Notes: generated by a model not told the origin, from the sequence alone. Counted from the stretch's first letter, positions 43,840-55,100 are shown. The stretch: 64,000 nt of DNA from Agrobacterium vitis (GCF_013337045.2 NZ_CP118259.1:930001-994000); one strand, 5' to 3'. Numbers and translations: made by a program.

Positions 43840-45624
43840 ATGACTGTGAACCAAAAGCGCGAACTGGCAAGACTGACCAGCCTACGCAACCTGAAAATAC
43901 TCGATACCCTGCCGAGCGAAAGCTTCGACAGGATTACTCGAATCGTATCGGAATTTTTCGGATTGCCGGTCGCGGCAGTGTCGCTGACAGACGTGGATCG
44001 CCAGTGGTTCAAGTCCAAAGTAGGAATCGAGCATAACCAAATTCCGCGGTTCAAGGCGCCCTGCGCTGAAGTCGCGGAAACCTGTCGGCCGCTGATCGTC
44101 AACGATTTTCATAATGACGCCTTTTATGTCGATAGTCCCCTCGGGCAGGCTGGCGTTCGGTTTTATGCCGGTGTGCCGCTGATGACGACGGATGGTTATT
44201 CCCTGGGCGCGCTCTGCGTTCTTGATAATGAGCCTCACACGGTTGGCGACAGGGAAATGGCTGTGTTGTCAGATATGGCGGCCATGGTCATGGCGCAGAT
44301 AGAAATGCAGCATGCCGTTGGCCGTATTGAGGCCGCCAGCGGCCTGCCCAACCGTTTCCAATTGTTGAGCGACCTTGCCGATATTGGCAGGCACGGCGCT
44401 AGCAAGGAACGGTTGATCGGCGTTCTCGATCTGGCGCGCACCATGCAGTTCGACCGGTTGTCGCGTGTCATGGGCCCATCGCATCTGGATGGTGTCATCC
44501 GCTCCGTGGCGCAGTTCCTGCAGAGGTCGATGGGTGATCATACCGCCTCCTATCATATTGGCGCGATGCAGTTTGCCTTGATCCCGCCGGAGGATGCCAC
44601 ATCCGAAAGCTTGCTGCCTGTGCTGGAACGCTTACTGTCTGATGTCGGCGAGGTGGGAAATCTTCGTTTGACGATGACGCCCTCGCTTGGGGTGACCTGG
44701 TTCAATCCGGGCGCAATGGAGCCTGAAAACGTGCTGCGCTCGCTGCAAAGTGCGGTTCAAGACGCGCGCGACAGCGAAACCGGCATTGCCTTTTTTTCCG
44801 ACGATCATGATTTGCTGCATCGCCGTAACTTCCGCCTTTTGCAGGATTTTCCTGTCGCTCTGGCGTCTCAGGATCAATTGCATCTGGTTTTCCAGCCGCG
44901 GCTGTCTTTGAAAACCGGTCAGGCGGAATGCGCCGAAGCGTTGCTGCGCTGGAACCATCCTGAACTGGGGTCGATTTCACCAGCCGAATTCGTGCCGGTT
45001 ATCGAAGCGTCCGATCTGGTGCGCGCCATGAGCGCCTGGGTGATCGACAAGGCGCTGTCCCATCTGGCCATCTTACGGGGACAAGGCATCGACATACGAT
45101 TGTCGATCAATATTTCGGCTCTCAATTTGAATGAGCCGGAGTTTCTGGAACTCCTGAAGGAGAAACTAGAGAAATACGATGTCCTGCCGGGTCAGATCGA
45201 ATTTGAATTGACGGAAACAGCGATGATGGGGGAGACTGAAAAATCACTCGACCTTCTTCATGCGCTGAGCGCCCATGGCGTCCGGTTGGCGATCGACGAC
45301 TTCGGCACTGGCTATAGCAGCTTGGCCTATATGCAGAAATTGCCTGCTGATGTCGTGAAAATCGACCGTTCTTTCGTCGCGGATATGGCAAAAGGCAATC
45401 GCGAGCGTGTGTTGGTGCGATCGATGATCGACCTCTCGCACAGTCTTGGTTATGAAGTGGTGGCGGAAGGCGTCGAAACGCTTGAGGCCGCTGATCTCCT
45501 GCAAACCATGGGATGCGATGAAATTCAGGGCTTCTGGCTGTCGCGTCCCATGGCAGCGGAAGTTCTGCCGGAATGGCTGCGCAATCGCCGTGAGGTTGCC
45601 GATCAAGCGGCGCGAGTCGCCTGA
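43840..45624 (+). CDS. GAF-degenerate GGDEF-EAL protein (probable c-di-GMP phosphodiesterase)
   Basis: A 594-residue soluble protein. Residues ~20-150 form a GAF domain of the type ahead of GGDEF proteins (FGLPVAAVSLTDVDRQWFKS, RFYAGVPLMTTDGYSLGALCV). Residues ~160-320 have GGDEF-like topology, but the signature is replaced by IGAMQFALI, so no cyclase activity is expected. Residues ~345-585 form an EAL domain with EALLRW, FELTETAMM, IDDFGTGYSS, KIDRSFV and EGVET intact. It should degrade c-di-GMP, possibly regulated by GAF ligand or by GTP binding to the degenerate domain. Start ATG 43840 follows AGAAGG. Confidence 0.9.
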   Translation: MTVNQKRELARLTSLRNLKILDTLPSESFDRITRIVSEFFGLPVAAVSLTDVDRQWFKSKVGIEHNQIPRFKAPCAEVAETCRPLIVNDFHNDAFYVDSPLGQAGVRFYAGVPLMTTDGYSLGALCVLDNEPHTVGDREMAVLSDMAAMVMAQIEMQHAVGRIEAASGLPNRFQLLSDLADIGRHGASKERLIGVLDLARTMQFDRLSRVMGPSHLDGVIRSVAQFLQRSMGDHTASYHIGAMQFALIPPEDATSESLLPVLERLLSDVGEVGNLRLTMTPSLGVTWFNPGAMEPENVLRSLQSAVQDARDSETGIAFFSDDHDLLHRRNFRLLQDFPVALASQDQLHLVFQPRLSLKTGQAECAEALLRWNHPELGSISPAEFVPVIEASDLVRAMSAWVIDKALSHLAILRGQGIDIRLSINISALNLNEPEFLELLKEKLEKYDVLPGQIEFELTETAMMGETEKSLDLLHALSAHGVRLAIDDFGTGYSSLAYMQKLPADVVKIDRSFVADMAKGNRERVLVRSMIDLSHSLGYEVVAEGVETLEAADLLQTMGCDEIQGFWLSRPMAAEVLPEWLRNRREVADQAARVA

Positions 45625-45702
45625 TCCATACCAGCCCTCCAGGATGCTGGCGCATCCTCCTCTTGAGGAGACTGTAAAGGAAAACGAAGAGTGAGCTTCG
45701 GT

Positions 45703-46464
45703 TTACTCTTCGCCGCCGCTTTCTGGCTCATAACGGGTCCAGCCCTGGCTGAGCAGATGTTCCTGCGGCAGGAAGCGGATTTTATATCCCATTTTACGGG
45801 AGCCGTTTACCCAATATCCGAGATAGACATGGGGTAGGCCCATCTCGTTGGCACGGCGGATATGGTCGAGAACCATGAAGGTGCCGAGAGAGCGTTTTTC
45901 CATGGCCGGATTGAAAAACGAATAAACCATCGACAATCCGTCGCTGAGGATATCGGATAGCGCCACGGCCACCAGTTCGCCGGGGCGGTCGCTGTCCTCG
46001 TCCAATTTCGGTAGGCGATATTCAATCACCTTGGTCTTCACATGGCTGTCTTCCACCATGATCGCAAAATCGAGCGCGGACATATCCGACATGCCGCCCT
46101 GCTGGTGGCGATGATCAAGATAGGTGCGAAACAGTGAGAATTGTTCGGTCGAAGGCTGGGCTGCAAAGACGCTGCCGGTGAGATCGGCATTGACGCCTGC
46201 TACGCGACGCATGGTCCGGTTAGGCTGGAATTCCCGGGCGACGATCCGCACGGAAATGCAGGCGCGGCAGGTTTCGCAGGCTGGACGGTAGGCGATATTC
46301 TGCGACCGGCGAAAGCCGCCCTGCGTCAGGAGATCGTTCATTTCCGGCGCGCGTGGTCCAACAAGGTGCGTGAAGACCTTCCGCTCCATTTCCCCCGCCA
46401 GGTAAGGGCAGGGCGCGGGCGCTGTCAGATAAAACTGCGGAGACGTAGCAGCCTGCGTGTTCAT
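45703..46464 (-). CDS. bpt: Aspartate/glutamate leucyltransferase (N-end rule)
   Basis: A 253-residue protein that adds leucine from Leu-tRNA to N-terminal Asp or Glu, marking proteins for ClpS/ClpAP. The N-terminal cysteine pair [13 protein letters not shown] and the C-terminal [16 protein letters not shown] are the defining ATE/Bpt motifs. ATG 46464 ([22 protein letters not shown]) is selected over a start 9 codons earlier because the family begins there. Monocistronic. Confidence 0.93.
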   Translation of the reverse strand: MNTQAATSPQFYLTAPAPCPYLAGEMERKVFTHLVGPRAPEMNDLLTQGGFRRSQNIAYRPACETCRACISVRIVAREFQPNRTMRRVAGVNADLTGSVFAAQPSTEQFSLFRTYLDHRHQQGGMSDMSALDFAIMVEDSHVKTKVIEYRLPKLDEDSDRPGELVAVALSDILSDGLSMVYSFFNPAMEKRSLGTFMVLDHIRRANEMGLPHVYLGYWVNGSRKMGYKIRFLPQEHLLSQGWTRYEPESGGEE

Positions 46465-46800
46465 GCTTTGTCTATGCGTCCTCTCAGGCACCCGGAAAAG
46501 CGCGCTGGCTTCATTGGCCGGGAATGCACATTACACCAAGACATCGAAGGTGCTAACGCATCCTCACCTTGCAGGAATGTCGAATATCTCAAATGCATCA
46601 AGCGCTTGAGCTATCCAAAAATGCAATACCAAAAATCATTTTCAATGATTCCCGGTATTGCCCATGACCTTCAAGTTCATGTCTAGCATGGCTCAAGATT
46701 TCAAAAGGTCAACTATTTCATTTCACGATTTGGTTGTTCAACGCGAAATTGTAAGCGTTCCCTTCGTGACTACCAATTTTTGGTCGGCATTGCCTGTCAC
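46465..46800. other. Region between bpt and the RDD gene, with a minus-strand terminator
   Basis: 336 bases without a gene. A nested hairpin (GCAATACC 46623-46630 with GGTATTGC 46654-46661; inner AATCATT 46634-46640 with AATGATT 46644-46650) is followed on the minus strand by ATTTTTGG, so it can terminate the RDD/hemB transcript. The bpt promoter must lie between 46465 and about 46620, but I see no clear boxes. Confidence 0.6.
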
Positions 46801-47259
46801 TCAGCCAGCGCGGAGCGCAGCGGTGCCGAGCAGCAAGTCATGGACCAGTCGCGAGCGATCGGTAAACAGGCCCGCCAGCAGGATCAGCGGCGTCAGCACG
46901 GAATTGAGGATCCAGAATAGTGCCAGATGGGCAATGGCGGTTACGAAATCGATCTTGCTGCCATCCAGGCGAATCATGGCAATTCCCATGGCCCGCATGC
47001 CAGGTGTGGCCTGAGTGCGTCCAGCCAGCGACAGGCCGAAATAAAGGCCCGCGACAATGAAAAACAGAATGGGATACAGGAGCCAGCCGAGGCCAAGCGT
47101 GATGACGCCAAGGAAAAACACCACGACGGCGGCGGGAACCCAAAGGAGCCCGACCAGGACATAGTCGATGATGAAGGCAAAGACCCGGCGCGATAGCACG
47201 CCGCTATAGGCGCGCCAGTCGGTGGGAGCCACGGTGGTCATATTCGGATCGAAGCTCAT
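46801..47259 (-). CDS. RDD family membrane protein
   Basis: A 152-residue protein with three or four hydrophobic helices and the RDD motif RVFAFIIDYVLVG (Arg and Asp spaced as in the family) plus the second Asp in DLLLG near the end. RDD proteins are small integral membrane proteins of mostly unknown function, some with Na+ transport activity. It is 104 bases downstream of hemB on the same strand. Confidence 0.85.
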   Translation of the reverse strand: MSFDPNMTTVAPTDWRAYSGVLSRRVFAFIIDYVLVGLLWVPAAVVVFFLGVITLGLGWLLYPILFFIVAGLYFGLSLAGRTQATPGMRAMGIAMIRLDGSKIDFVTAIAHLALFWILNSVLTPLILLAGLFTDRSRLVHDLLLGTAALRAG

Positions 47260-47363
47260 GATCGTCTCCTTGGTCGATCACGATGATATGGGATGCCCCG
47301 GTCCAAAATACAATTGTCTTCTATCGGGGACCCTTGCATGGGGCAGCGTCCCACCGAAAACCG

Positions 47364-48377
<1,014 letters not shown>

Positions 48378-48589
48378 CGCGGTCTCCAGTCTTCAGGCCT
48401 GCTCTCTTATGATGCCGTTTATCATGCACAGGGATGTTTGCCCACTGCGGCAACCTGACCGCCCCCACCCCCACACCCACCCCCGGGCATAGCGATGCTC
48501 GGATAAAACCGTCCGCGGATTGTTTGTCTCCCCATAAATTTCACCTGTCGCCGATACCGGTCCGGTCAATTATGCGATATCGTTGCACA

Positions 48590-49009
48590 ATGATTGATGA
48601 TGTCGTCCATACGCCAAAACCCAGCCTCGTAGACCTGTTGTTCGTGCTCTTCCTGCGCGTTGTTGCGCTTGCCTGCCTTTGGCTGGGCTTACAGTTCTGG
48701 GGCCTGCTGGTGGGCTTTGCCGGTGACGGCCTTGGGCGGTTCGACCTGATGAATGTGCCTTGGCGCATTGCCAGCTGCGGGCTGGCCGTGATGCTGCCGG
48801 TGGCAGGGGTTGGGTTGTGGATGACGGTCTCCTGGGGGCCTGTCATCTGGGTGATTGCCGCCAGCGGCCAGATCCTGATGCATGCCGTGTGGCCGGGCAT
48901 TTTCGGACGCGATCCGCTGATCGTCGCATTCCATCTGATTGTCGCCGTCGTTTATATCGCTTTCCGCCTGGCAATCCTGATGCAAAAGCGCCGGCGCGTC
49001 ACGGCATAA
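48590..49009 (+). CDS. DUF6163-type small membrane protein
   Basis: A 139-residue protein with four predicted helices (LVDLLFVLFLRVVALACLWLG, WRIASCGLAVMLPVAGVGLW, WGPVIWVIAASGQI, LIVAFHLIVAVVYIAFRLAIL). I recall it as the conserved rhizobial protein encoded before ldtR (DUF6163); function unknown. ATG 48590 is taken as start because upstream codons are C-rich low-complexity; ATG 48572 is an alternative. It precedes ldtR by 148 bases with a weak terminator-like dyad (GCAGGCT 49032, AGCCTGC 49058) between. Confidence 0.7.
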   Translation: MIDDVVHTPKPSLVDLLFVLFLRVVALACLWLGLQFWGLLVGFAGDGLGRFDLMNVPWRIASCGLAVMLPVAGVGLWMTVSWGPVIWVIAASGQILMHAVWPGIFGRDPLIVAFHLIVAVVYIAFRLAILMQKRRRVTA

Positions 49010-49157
49010 GGAATGGTTTACCCTGATACAAGCAGGCTGAATGGTAAGCCTCTGTTAAGCCTGCGTTTTAAATAGAATTTTATCTGCATTCGATATTGTC
49101 ACTCACAAGGCGGTTGGAAACCAACAAGGCCGCCACCCAAACAGTGAGGCAGACGAT

Positions 49158-49670
49158 ATGACCACGACAAAGATCAAACCGCAGGTGTCCGCTATCGATC
49201 ACGAAGAGCAGACCATCCGTTCTCTCTATCTTGATTCCCTGCATCTGGTGGAGCGCCTGCACCGCCGCCTGCTCGACGTCATCAAGGACGAATTCGACCG
49301 TCAGGGCCGCAACGACGTCAATGCTGTTCAGGCTTTGCTGCTGTTTAACATCGGCAATTCCGAGCTGACGGCCGGTGAATTGCGGTCTCGCGGTTACTAC
49401 CTCGGCTCCAACGTTTCCTATAACGTCAAGAAGCTGGTTGACCTCGGTTTCATCAATCATTCCCGCTCGCGTGTCGACCGCCGTTCGGTCCGTATTTCCC
49501 TGACACCGGAAGGCCAGGACATCGCCGAAACCGTCGCCAAGCTCTATGAGCGTCACGTCGGCTCCATCCAGAAGGTCGGCGGCATCGGTCCTGACGAATT
49601 CAACCAGATGAACAGGTTGTTGCAGCGTCTCGATCGCTTCTGGAACGACACGATCGCCTATCGGATGTAG
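49158..49670 (+). CDS. ldtR: MarR-family regulator of L,D-transpeptidase
   Basis: A 170-residue winged-helix protein with the LdtR core (SLYLDSLHLVERLHRRLLDVIKDEFD, GNSELTAGELRSRGYYLGSNVSYNVKKLVDLGF, RSRVDRRSVRISLT). LdtR is known from Liberibacter asiaticus and Sinorhizobium meliloti as activator of an adjacent L,D-transpeptidase gene and of stress tolerance. The transpeptidase gene is the next one downstream here, consistent with that role. Confidence 0.9.
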   Translation: MTTTKIKPQVSAIDHEEQTIRSLYLDSLHLVERLHRRLLDVIKDEFDRQGRNDVNAVQALLLFNIGNSELTAGELRSRGYYLGSNVSYNVKKLVDLGFINHSRSRVDRRSVRISLTPEGQDIAETVAKLYERHVGSIQKVGGIGPDEFNQMNRLLQRLDRFWNDTIAYRM

Positions 49671-50082
49671 GCCAACCGGCTGCAATGTCTGGCTTTGCTG
49701 CCTTGATCGACCGGTAACGGTCATCAATCCCGGCAGATCGATATCGCCTCGCTTCGTTTTGATGCGCGGATGCTTATTCAACACAGTGTTGTGAGCGCCT
49801 CGGGCCTGACAAGCTTTGGCCATATTGATATGGGACCGCCAGACTGTGGAATAAGCTGGTTGTTCGACCCGCGCTAAGCCTTGCCTTCGCCCGGGTTCAA
49901 AAGAAACTCTTCAGGGCAGAGGGCTTTTGGAACAAGCGATAGCGGCAAACGTTTCTCGCGATGAAAACAATGATTGCGGAACGCCTCCGGCTTTATTAAG
50001 CACAATGCCTTCATGGGACCTGATCGTCTCCCATGGGCTAAAGCGTTTCGGGATCGGTGGATCGGTAGGGAAATAGAAGACT
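49671..50082. promoter_or_regulatory. Non-coding region between ldtR and the L,D-transpeptidase gene
   Basis: 412 bases without a gene. Near its end is a dyad CATGGGA (50012-50018) and TCCCATG (50029-50035), and a short direct repeat GGATCGGT at about 50051 and 50059. LdtR binding is expected here but its motif cannot be identified by eye. Confidence 0.4.
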
Positions 50083-51408
50083 ATGGCGGACAAGATTAAA
50101 CTGGTTTCGGTCTCTCGCAGAGCATTGTTGAGAGGCGCGGCATTGGTGGGAGCATCCACGCTGGCCGGGACCGCCATGGCGCAATCTGCCGTCGACGAGC
50201 TGATCAATGCTCGCTCGCGGGGCAATTGGGACGACCAGTTCGATGCCCAAACGTCACGTGCTGTCGCCTCGGTGACATCAAATTCGCCGATGTTGAGCGC
50301 CACGAACCTGCCGAACCTGCAATTGGCCATTTCCGCCTATCAGCAGATCGTCGCCCAGGGCGGTTGGCCGCAGGTCAATCCCTCGGTGAAATTGAAGCTC
50401 GGGTCCGTTGATCCGACCGTGCAGCTACTGCGCCAACGCCTGATGATCTCAGGCGATCTTGGCCAGGAAGCAGGCATGTCCAACTCCTTCGATACCTATG
50501 TTGATGGTGCCGTGAAGCGTTTTCAGGCTCGTCACGGTCTTCCAACCGACGGTGCACTCGGCGAATATACGCTGAAAGCCATGAATATCTCTGCCGACGT
50601 GCGCCTCAACCAGCTCAATACCAATCTGGTACGCCTGCAGGCAATGTCCGGTGATCTCGGCAACCGGTATGTCATGGTCAACATTCCCTCGATGTCTATC
50701 GAGGCTGTCGAAAATGATCGCGTCGCATTGCGCACCAATGCCGTTGTTGGACGTATCGACCGCCCGACCCATTCCATCAATTCCAAGATCTATGAAGTCA
50801 TCCTGAATCCCTACTGGACTGCGCCGCGCTCGATCGTCGAAAAGGACATCGTGCCGCTGATGCGCAAGGACCCGACGTATCTGACGCGCAATAATATCCG
50901 TCTCTTCGATGGCAAAGGCCAGGAAGTGGCTCCGGAAACTGTGGATTGGAACGCGCCAAAGGCGCCGAACCTGATGTTCCGTCAGGACCCTGGCAAGATC
51001 AACGCCATGGCCTCGACGAAGATCAACTTCCACAATCCGAACAATGAATATCTGCACGATACGCCGCAGCAGGGGCTGTTCAACAAGCTGATGCGCTTTG
51101 AATCCTCCGGCTGCATGCGTGTCCAGAACGTGCGCGATTTGATCACATGGTTGCTGAGGGATACGCCCGGCTGGAACCGTCAGGAAATCGAACGGGTCAT
51201 CTCGACGCGCCAGAACAACGTGATCAAGCTTTCGCAGGAAGTGCCTGTCTATATCGTTTACATCACGGCGTGGTCTGCCAAGGACAATGTCGTGCAGTTC
51301 CGTGATGATATCTACAAGCGTGATGGCGATGCTCAGTTGGCCCTGCAAACCAATATTGGTGTCGAGCAAAATCCGGGCCGGATTGAGGATGACAATTTGC
51401 CGCAGTAA
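50083..51408 (+). CDS. L,D-transpeptidase (YcbB/LdtP type)
   Basis: A 441-residue periplasmic enzyme forming 3-3 peptidoglycan cross-links or attaching proteins. N-terminal twin-arginine-like signal ([23 protein letters not shown]); a peptidoglycan-binding domain (about 105-170, [22 protein letters not shown]); YkuD catalytic domain with [10 protein letters not shown] and the nucleophile in [13 protein letters not shown]. The long substrate-capping insertion of YcbB-type enzymes is present. Probably regulated by the upstream LdtR. A terminator follows. Confidence 0.92.
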   Translation: MADKIKLVSVSRRALLRGAALVGASTLAGTAMAQSAVDELINARSRGNWDDQFDAQTSRAVASVTSNSPMLSATNLPNLQLAISAYQQIVAQGGWPQVNPSVKLKLGSVDPTVQLLRQRLMISGDLGQEAGMSNSFDTYVDGAVKRFQARHGLPTDGALGEYTLKAMNISADVRLNQLNTNLVRLQAMSGDLGNRYVMVNIPSMSIEAVENDRVALRTNAVVGRIDRPTHSINSKIYEVILNPYWTAPRSIVEKDIVPLMRKDPTYLTRNNIRLFDGKGQEVAPETVDWNAPKAPNLMFRQDPGKINAMASTKINFHNPNNEYLHDTPQQGLFNKLMRFESSGCMRVQNVRDLITWLLRDTPGWNRQEIERVISTRQNNVIKLSQEVPVYIVYITAWSAKDNVVQFRDDIYKRDGDAQLALQTNIGVEQNPGRIEDDNLPQ

Positions 51409-51435
51409 GTCTTGCTTCCAAGCATTTTTATCAAG

Positions 51436-51471
51436 GGCCGCGCTCAAGTTGCGCGGCCTTCTGCGTTTTTA
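51436..51471 (+). terminator. Rho-independent terminator after the L,D-transpeptidase gene
   Basis: Perfect 8-base stem GGCCGCGC (51436-51443) and GCGCGGCC (51451-51458) with a 7-base loop, followed by TTCTGCGTTTTT. Confidence 0.8.
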
Positions 51472-51547
51472 CGCGGGCAGCAGGCCGGGTGATACAAGAA
51501 CAAGTATCGTCTTCCGCGCTTTGACCCGCAAATGTCGTTCTGTTGTC

Positions 51548-51576
51548 TTGCTCTTGGGGCGCGAGGACGTTAAGAC
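51548..51576 (+). promoter_or_regulatory. Candidate promoter of glyA
   Basis: TTGCTC (51548-51553) and TAAGAC (51571-51576) with a 17-base spacer, 35 bases ahead of the glyA start codon. No glycine or folate riboswitch was recognised in the leader. Confidence 0.35.
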
Positions 51577-51610
51577 GCGCACGCATCAACGCTTTCAGGA
51601 GACTGCGATC

Positions 51611-52900
51611 ATGGCCAATACCGATGCTTTCTTTTCCCGTCCGCTTGCCGAAACCGATCCGGATATTTTTGGTGCGATTGAAAAGGAGCTCGGTCGTCAA
51701 CGCCATGAAATCGAGCTGATTGCTTCTGAAAACATCGTCTCGCGCGCCGTGCTGGAAGCGCAGGGCTCGATCATGACCAACAAATATGCCGAGGGCTATC
51801 CGGGCAAGCGCTATTACGGTGGCTGTCAGTTCGTGGATATTGCCGAGGAATTGGCGATCGAACGCGCCAAGAAGCTGTTTGGCGTCAATTTCGCCAATGT
51901 TCAGCCCAATTCCGGTTCGCAGATGAACCAGGCCGTGTTCCTGGCGCTGTTGCAGCCCGGCGATACCTTCATGGGTCTCGACCTGAATTCCGGGGGCCAT
52001 CTGACCCACGGTTCGCCGGTCAACATGTCCGGCAAGTGGTTCAACGTCGTCTCCTATGGCGTGCGTCAGGACGATAATCTTCTGGACATGGATGCGGTGG
52101 CTGAATCCGCCCGCAAGCACAAGCCCAAGCTGATCATCGCCGGTGGCACAGCCTATTCGCGGATCTGGGACTGGAAGCGCTTCCGCGAAATCGCCGATGA
52201 AGTTGGCGCCTATCTGATGGTCGATATGGCTCATATCGCCGGTCTGGTTGCTGGCAATCAGCATCCGTCGCCGTTCCCGCATTGCCACGTCGCCACCACC
52301 ACGACCCACAAGTCGTTGCGTGGCCCGCGTGGCGGCATGATCCTCACCAATGACGAGGATCTGGCCAAGAAATTCAATTCGGCTGTCTTCCCTGGCCTCC
52401 AGGGCGGCCCGCTGATGCATGTGATCGCCGCCAAGGCGGTTGCCTTCGGCGAAGCCTTGCAGCCGGAATTCCAGGATTATGCCGCTCAGGTGGTCAAGAA
52501 CGCCAAGGCTCTGTCCGAAACCCTGGTCAAGGGCGGCCTCGATATCGTCTCTGGCGGTACCGACAACCATTTGATGCTGGTCGACCTGCGCAAGAAGAAC
52601 GCCACCGGCAAGCGCGCCGAGGCAGCCCTTGGCCGCGCCTATGTCACCTGCAACAAGAACGGCATTCCGTTCGATCCTGAAAAGCCTTTCGTCACCTCGG
52701 GTGTTCGCCTCGGCACACCGGCTGGCACGACCCGTGGCTTCAAGGAGGCCGAATTTATCGAAATCGGCAATCTGATCGTTGAGGTGCTTGACGGTCTGAA
52801 GGTTGCCAATTCCGACGAGGGCAATAGCGCCGTCGAGGCAAGCGTGCGCGACAAGGTCGTTGGCCTGACCGGCCGTTTCCCGATGTATCCTTACCTGTAA
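51611..52900 (+). CDS. glyA: Serine hydroxymethyltransferase
   Basis: A 429-residue PLP enzyme converting serine and tetrahydrofolate to glycine and methylene-tetrahydrofolate. The PLP lysine is in [14 protein letters not shown], and [26 protein letters not shown] and NSGSQMN are conserved. ATG 51611 follows CAGGAG; the reading frame remains open upstream into the preceding gene but that is not coding. Starts a likely glyA-nrdR-ribD-ribE transcript with gaps of 9, 2 and -1 bases. Confidence 0.97.
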   Translation: MANTDAFFSRPLAETDPDIFGAIEKELGRQRHEIELIASENIVSRAVLEAQGSIMTNKYAEGYPGKRYYGGCQFVDIAEELAIERAKKLFGVNFANVQPNSGSQMNQAVFLALLQPGDTFMGLDLNSGGHLTHGSPVNMSGKWFNVVSYGVRQDDNLLDMDAVAESARKHKPKLIIAGGTAYSRIWDWKRFREIADEVGAYLMVDMAHIAGLVAGNQHPSPFPHCHVATTTTHKSLRGPRGGMILTNDEDLAKKFNSAVFPGLQGGPLMHVIAAKAVAFGEALQPEFQDYAAQVVKNAKALSETLVKGGLDIVSGGTDNHLMLVDLRKKNATGKRAEAALGRAYVTCNKNGIPFDPEKPFVTSGVRLGTPAGTTRGFKEAEFIEIGNLIVEVLDGLKVANSDEGNSAVEASVRDKVVGLTGRFPMYPYL

Positions 52901-52909
52901 GGCGAAGAG

Positions 52910-53386
52910 ATGCGGTGCCCGTTTTGCGGTTCGGACGATACCCAGGTCAAGGATTCACGCCCGGCGGAGGACAATAGCGCCATCCGCCGGCGTCGGATCT
53001 GCCCGGATTGCGGCGGCCGCTTCACTACGTTCGAGCGCGTGCAGCTGCGCGAGCTGACCGTGTTGAAAAAGACGGGTCGCAAGGCGCCTTTCGATCGCAA
53101 CAAGCTGGTGCGGTCTTTCGAGATCGCCCTTCGCAAACGTCCCGTCGATCGGGACCGGATCGAGCGGGCGGTTTCCGGCATCGTGCGGCGGCTGGAAAGC
53201 TCCGGCGAGACGGAAATTTCCTCCGAACAGATCGGCTTGCAGGTGTTGGAAGCGCTGAAAAGCCTCGATGACGTGGCTTTCGTGCGTTACGCCTCGGTCT
53301 ATCGCGATTTTTCCCATGCCGAGGATTTCGAGCAGGTCATTTCCGAAATTACCGCCAAGATCTCCCAGGATCACGAACCGGGGTAA
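52910..53386 (+). CDS. nrdR: Ribonucleotide reductase repressor NrdR
   Basis: A 158-residue regulator. Zinc ribbon with C3, C6, C31 and C34 ([10 protein letters not shown] ... [14 protein letters not shown]) and an ATP-cone (about 49-139; [20 protein letters not shown]). It senses ATP/dATP and represses ribonucleotide reductase genes at NrdR boxes. Nine bases after glyA and two before ribD; this cluster is conserved in many alphaproteobacteria. Confidence 0.97.
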   Translation: MRCPFCGSDDTQVKDSRPAEDNSAIRRRRICPDCGGRFTTFERVQLRELTVLKKTGRKAPFDRNKLVRSFEIALRKRPVDRDRIERAVSGIVRRLESSGETEISSEQIGLQVLEALKSLDDVAFVRYASVYRDFSHAEDFEQVISEITAKISQDHEPG

Positions 53387-53388
53387 AC

Positions 53389-54489
53389 ATGGTGCGCGAA
53401 CAGCCTGACGATCAGCGGTTTATGGCAGCGGCGATGAGGCTTGGTCGCAGTCATCTGGGACAAACCCTGACCAACCCGTCGGTCGGCTGCGTGATCGTTG
53501 CCGATGGAACCATTGTCGGCTCCGCTGTCACAGCGATTGGCGGACGCCCGCATGCAGAGCGTCAGGCCCTTGCTGTGGCTGGCGAAAAGGCCCGCGGTGC
53601 GACGGCCTATGTGACGCTTGAACCCTGTTCCCATCATGGCAAGACCCCGCCTTGTGCTGACGCGCTGGTTGAGGCTGGCGTTGCACGGGTTGTGGTTGCC
53701 GTCACCGACCCGGACCCGCGCGTTTCAGGCCGTGGCCTGTCCATCCTGACGGACGCGGGAATCGAGGTGCTGACCGGCGTGCTGGAGCGCGAAGCCCGCT
53801 ATGGTCTCGCCGCCTATTTGACCCGCCAGACAAAACAGCGCCCGCATGTAACGCTGAAACTGGCTTTGTCGCGCGACGGCATGATCGGTCGGGCGGGCGA
53901 GGGGCAGGTGGCGATCACCGGACCACTGGCCCGTACCCAGGTCCAATTGCTGCGCGCCGAGAGCGATGCCATTCTGGTCGGGTTCGGCACGGCAAAAGCT
54001 GATGATCCAGAACTGACGGTGCGGCTGGCTGGACGGCATAATCTGTCGCCGCTGCGCATCGTGCTCGACCGGCGGCTGGAACTGCCCCTCGGTTCGAAAC
54101 TGGTGCAAACGGCGGGGCAAGTGCCGACGGTTTGCGCCTGCGGCGAGCCTTCCACCTTTACCTGCACGGAAAGTTTCGAGGCGTGCCGCACGGCGTTGCA
54201 GGCTGCGGGCGTTGATGTCTGGCCGGTGGCCGATCTTGACGATCTCCTGCGTCAACTGGCTGTGCAGGGCATGTCTTCCCTGCTGGTCGAAGGTGGGGCT
54301 GCTGCGGCAAAGTCCTTCCTGGACACGGGCCTGGTGGATCGCATCCATCTTTACCAGGGGCCGGATGAAATCGGCCGTAGTGGTCTTGCATCGCCGCTCA
54401 CGCCTGCCAATATACCTGAAAATTTTCGTCATCTGCGCAGTGTGACCTTCGGCGCGGATCGGTTTTATGAATATGAGCGGGATTTCTGA
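53389..54489 (+). CDS. ribD: Bifunctional riboflavin deaminase/reductase
   Basis: A 366-residue fusion: N-terminal zinc deaminase (1-145) with PHAERQAL (His55, Glu57) and EPCSHHGKTPPCADAL (Cys80, Cys89), and C-terminal reductase (150-366; RPHVTLKLALSRDGMIG, LLVEGGAAAAKSFLD). Together these give two consecutive steps in riboflavin synthesis. One-base overlap (TGATG) with ribE. Confidence 0.96.
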   Translation: MVREQPDDQRFMAAAMRLGRSHLGQTLTNPSVGCVIVADGTIVGSAVTAIGGRPHAERQALAVAGEKARGATAYVTLEPCSHHGKTPPCADALVEAGVARVVVAVTDPDPRVSGRGLSILTDAGIEVLTGVLEREARYGLAAYLTRQTKQRPHVTLKLALSRDGMIGRAGEGQVAITGPLARTQVQLLRAESDAILVGFGTAKADDPELTVRLAGRHNLSPLRIVLDRRLELPLGSKLVQTAGQVPTVCACGEPSTFTCTESFEACRTALQAAGVDVWPVADLDDLLRQLAVQGMSSLLVEGGAAAAKSFLDTGLVDRIHLYQGPDEIGRSGLASPLTPANIPENFRHLRSVTFGADRFYEYERDF

Positions 54490-55100
54490 TGTTTACAGGC
54501 ATTGTCACCGATATCGGCACCGTGGAAGACATCGTACCTTTGAAGGAAGGCGTGAAGCTGCGCATCGCCACAGCCTATGATCCTGACACAATCGACATGG
54601 GCGCTTCAATCGCGCATTCCGGCACCTGCCTGACGGTGACTGGTCTGCCTGAAACAGGCAGCAATGCGCGGTGGTTTGAAGTCGAAGCCTGGGAAGAAGC
54701 CCTGCGGCTAACCACCATCGGCAGCTGGCAAAAGGGCACGCGGATCAATCTGGAGCGCTCTTTGAAAATCGGCGATGAGCTGGGTGGGCATATCGTCTCG
54801 GGCCATGTCGATGGCAAGGCCGAAATCCTGGCGATCAAAGCCGAAGGCGATGCAACCCGCTTCACCCTGCGGGTGCCTGAGCACCTGGCTCGCTTCGTCG
54901 CCCCAAAAGGGTCGGTTGCGCTGGATGGCACCTCGCTGACCGTTAATGGGGTCGAGGGCTGCGACTTTGACATCCTGTTGATCCGCCACACGCTGGAAGT
55001 GACCACATGGGGCGACCGGCAAGTCGGCGATTTCGTCAATTTCGAAGTCGATACTATGGCGCGCTATGCGGCAAGGCTCGCGGAATTTCCAAAGGCGTAA
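54489..55100 (+). CDS. ribE: Riboflavin synthase alpha chain
   Basis: A 203-residue protein with two lumazine-binding barrels (MFTGIVTDIGTVEDI... and VDGKAEILAIKAEGDATRF...), as needed for dismutation of two lumazine molecules to riboflavin. It begins within the ribD stop codon. The lumazine synthase gene ribH is 960 bases further on, behind one convergent small gene and a long non-coding stretch. Confidence 0.96.
   Translation: MFTGIVTDIGTVEDIVPLKEGVKLRIATAYDPDTIDMGASIAHSGTCLTVTGLPETGSNARWFEVEAWEEALRLTTIGSWQKGTRINLERSLKIGDELGGHIVSGHVDGKAEILAIKAEGDATRFTLRVPEHLARFVAPKGSVALDGTSLTVNGVEGCDFDILLIRHTLEVTTWGDRQVGDFVNFEVDTMARYAARLAEFPKA

Noticed and set aside
48461..48485. C-rich run of CCCCCAC units upstream of the DUF6163 gene, as a possible phase-variable repeat
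   Set aside because: Irregular units, outside the likely coding region and not positioned between promoter boxes.
51470..51610. Possible glycine or tetrahydrofolate riboswitch in the glyA leader
   Set aside because: No conserved aptamer segments could be found by eye.
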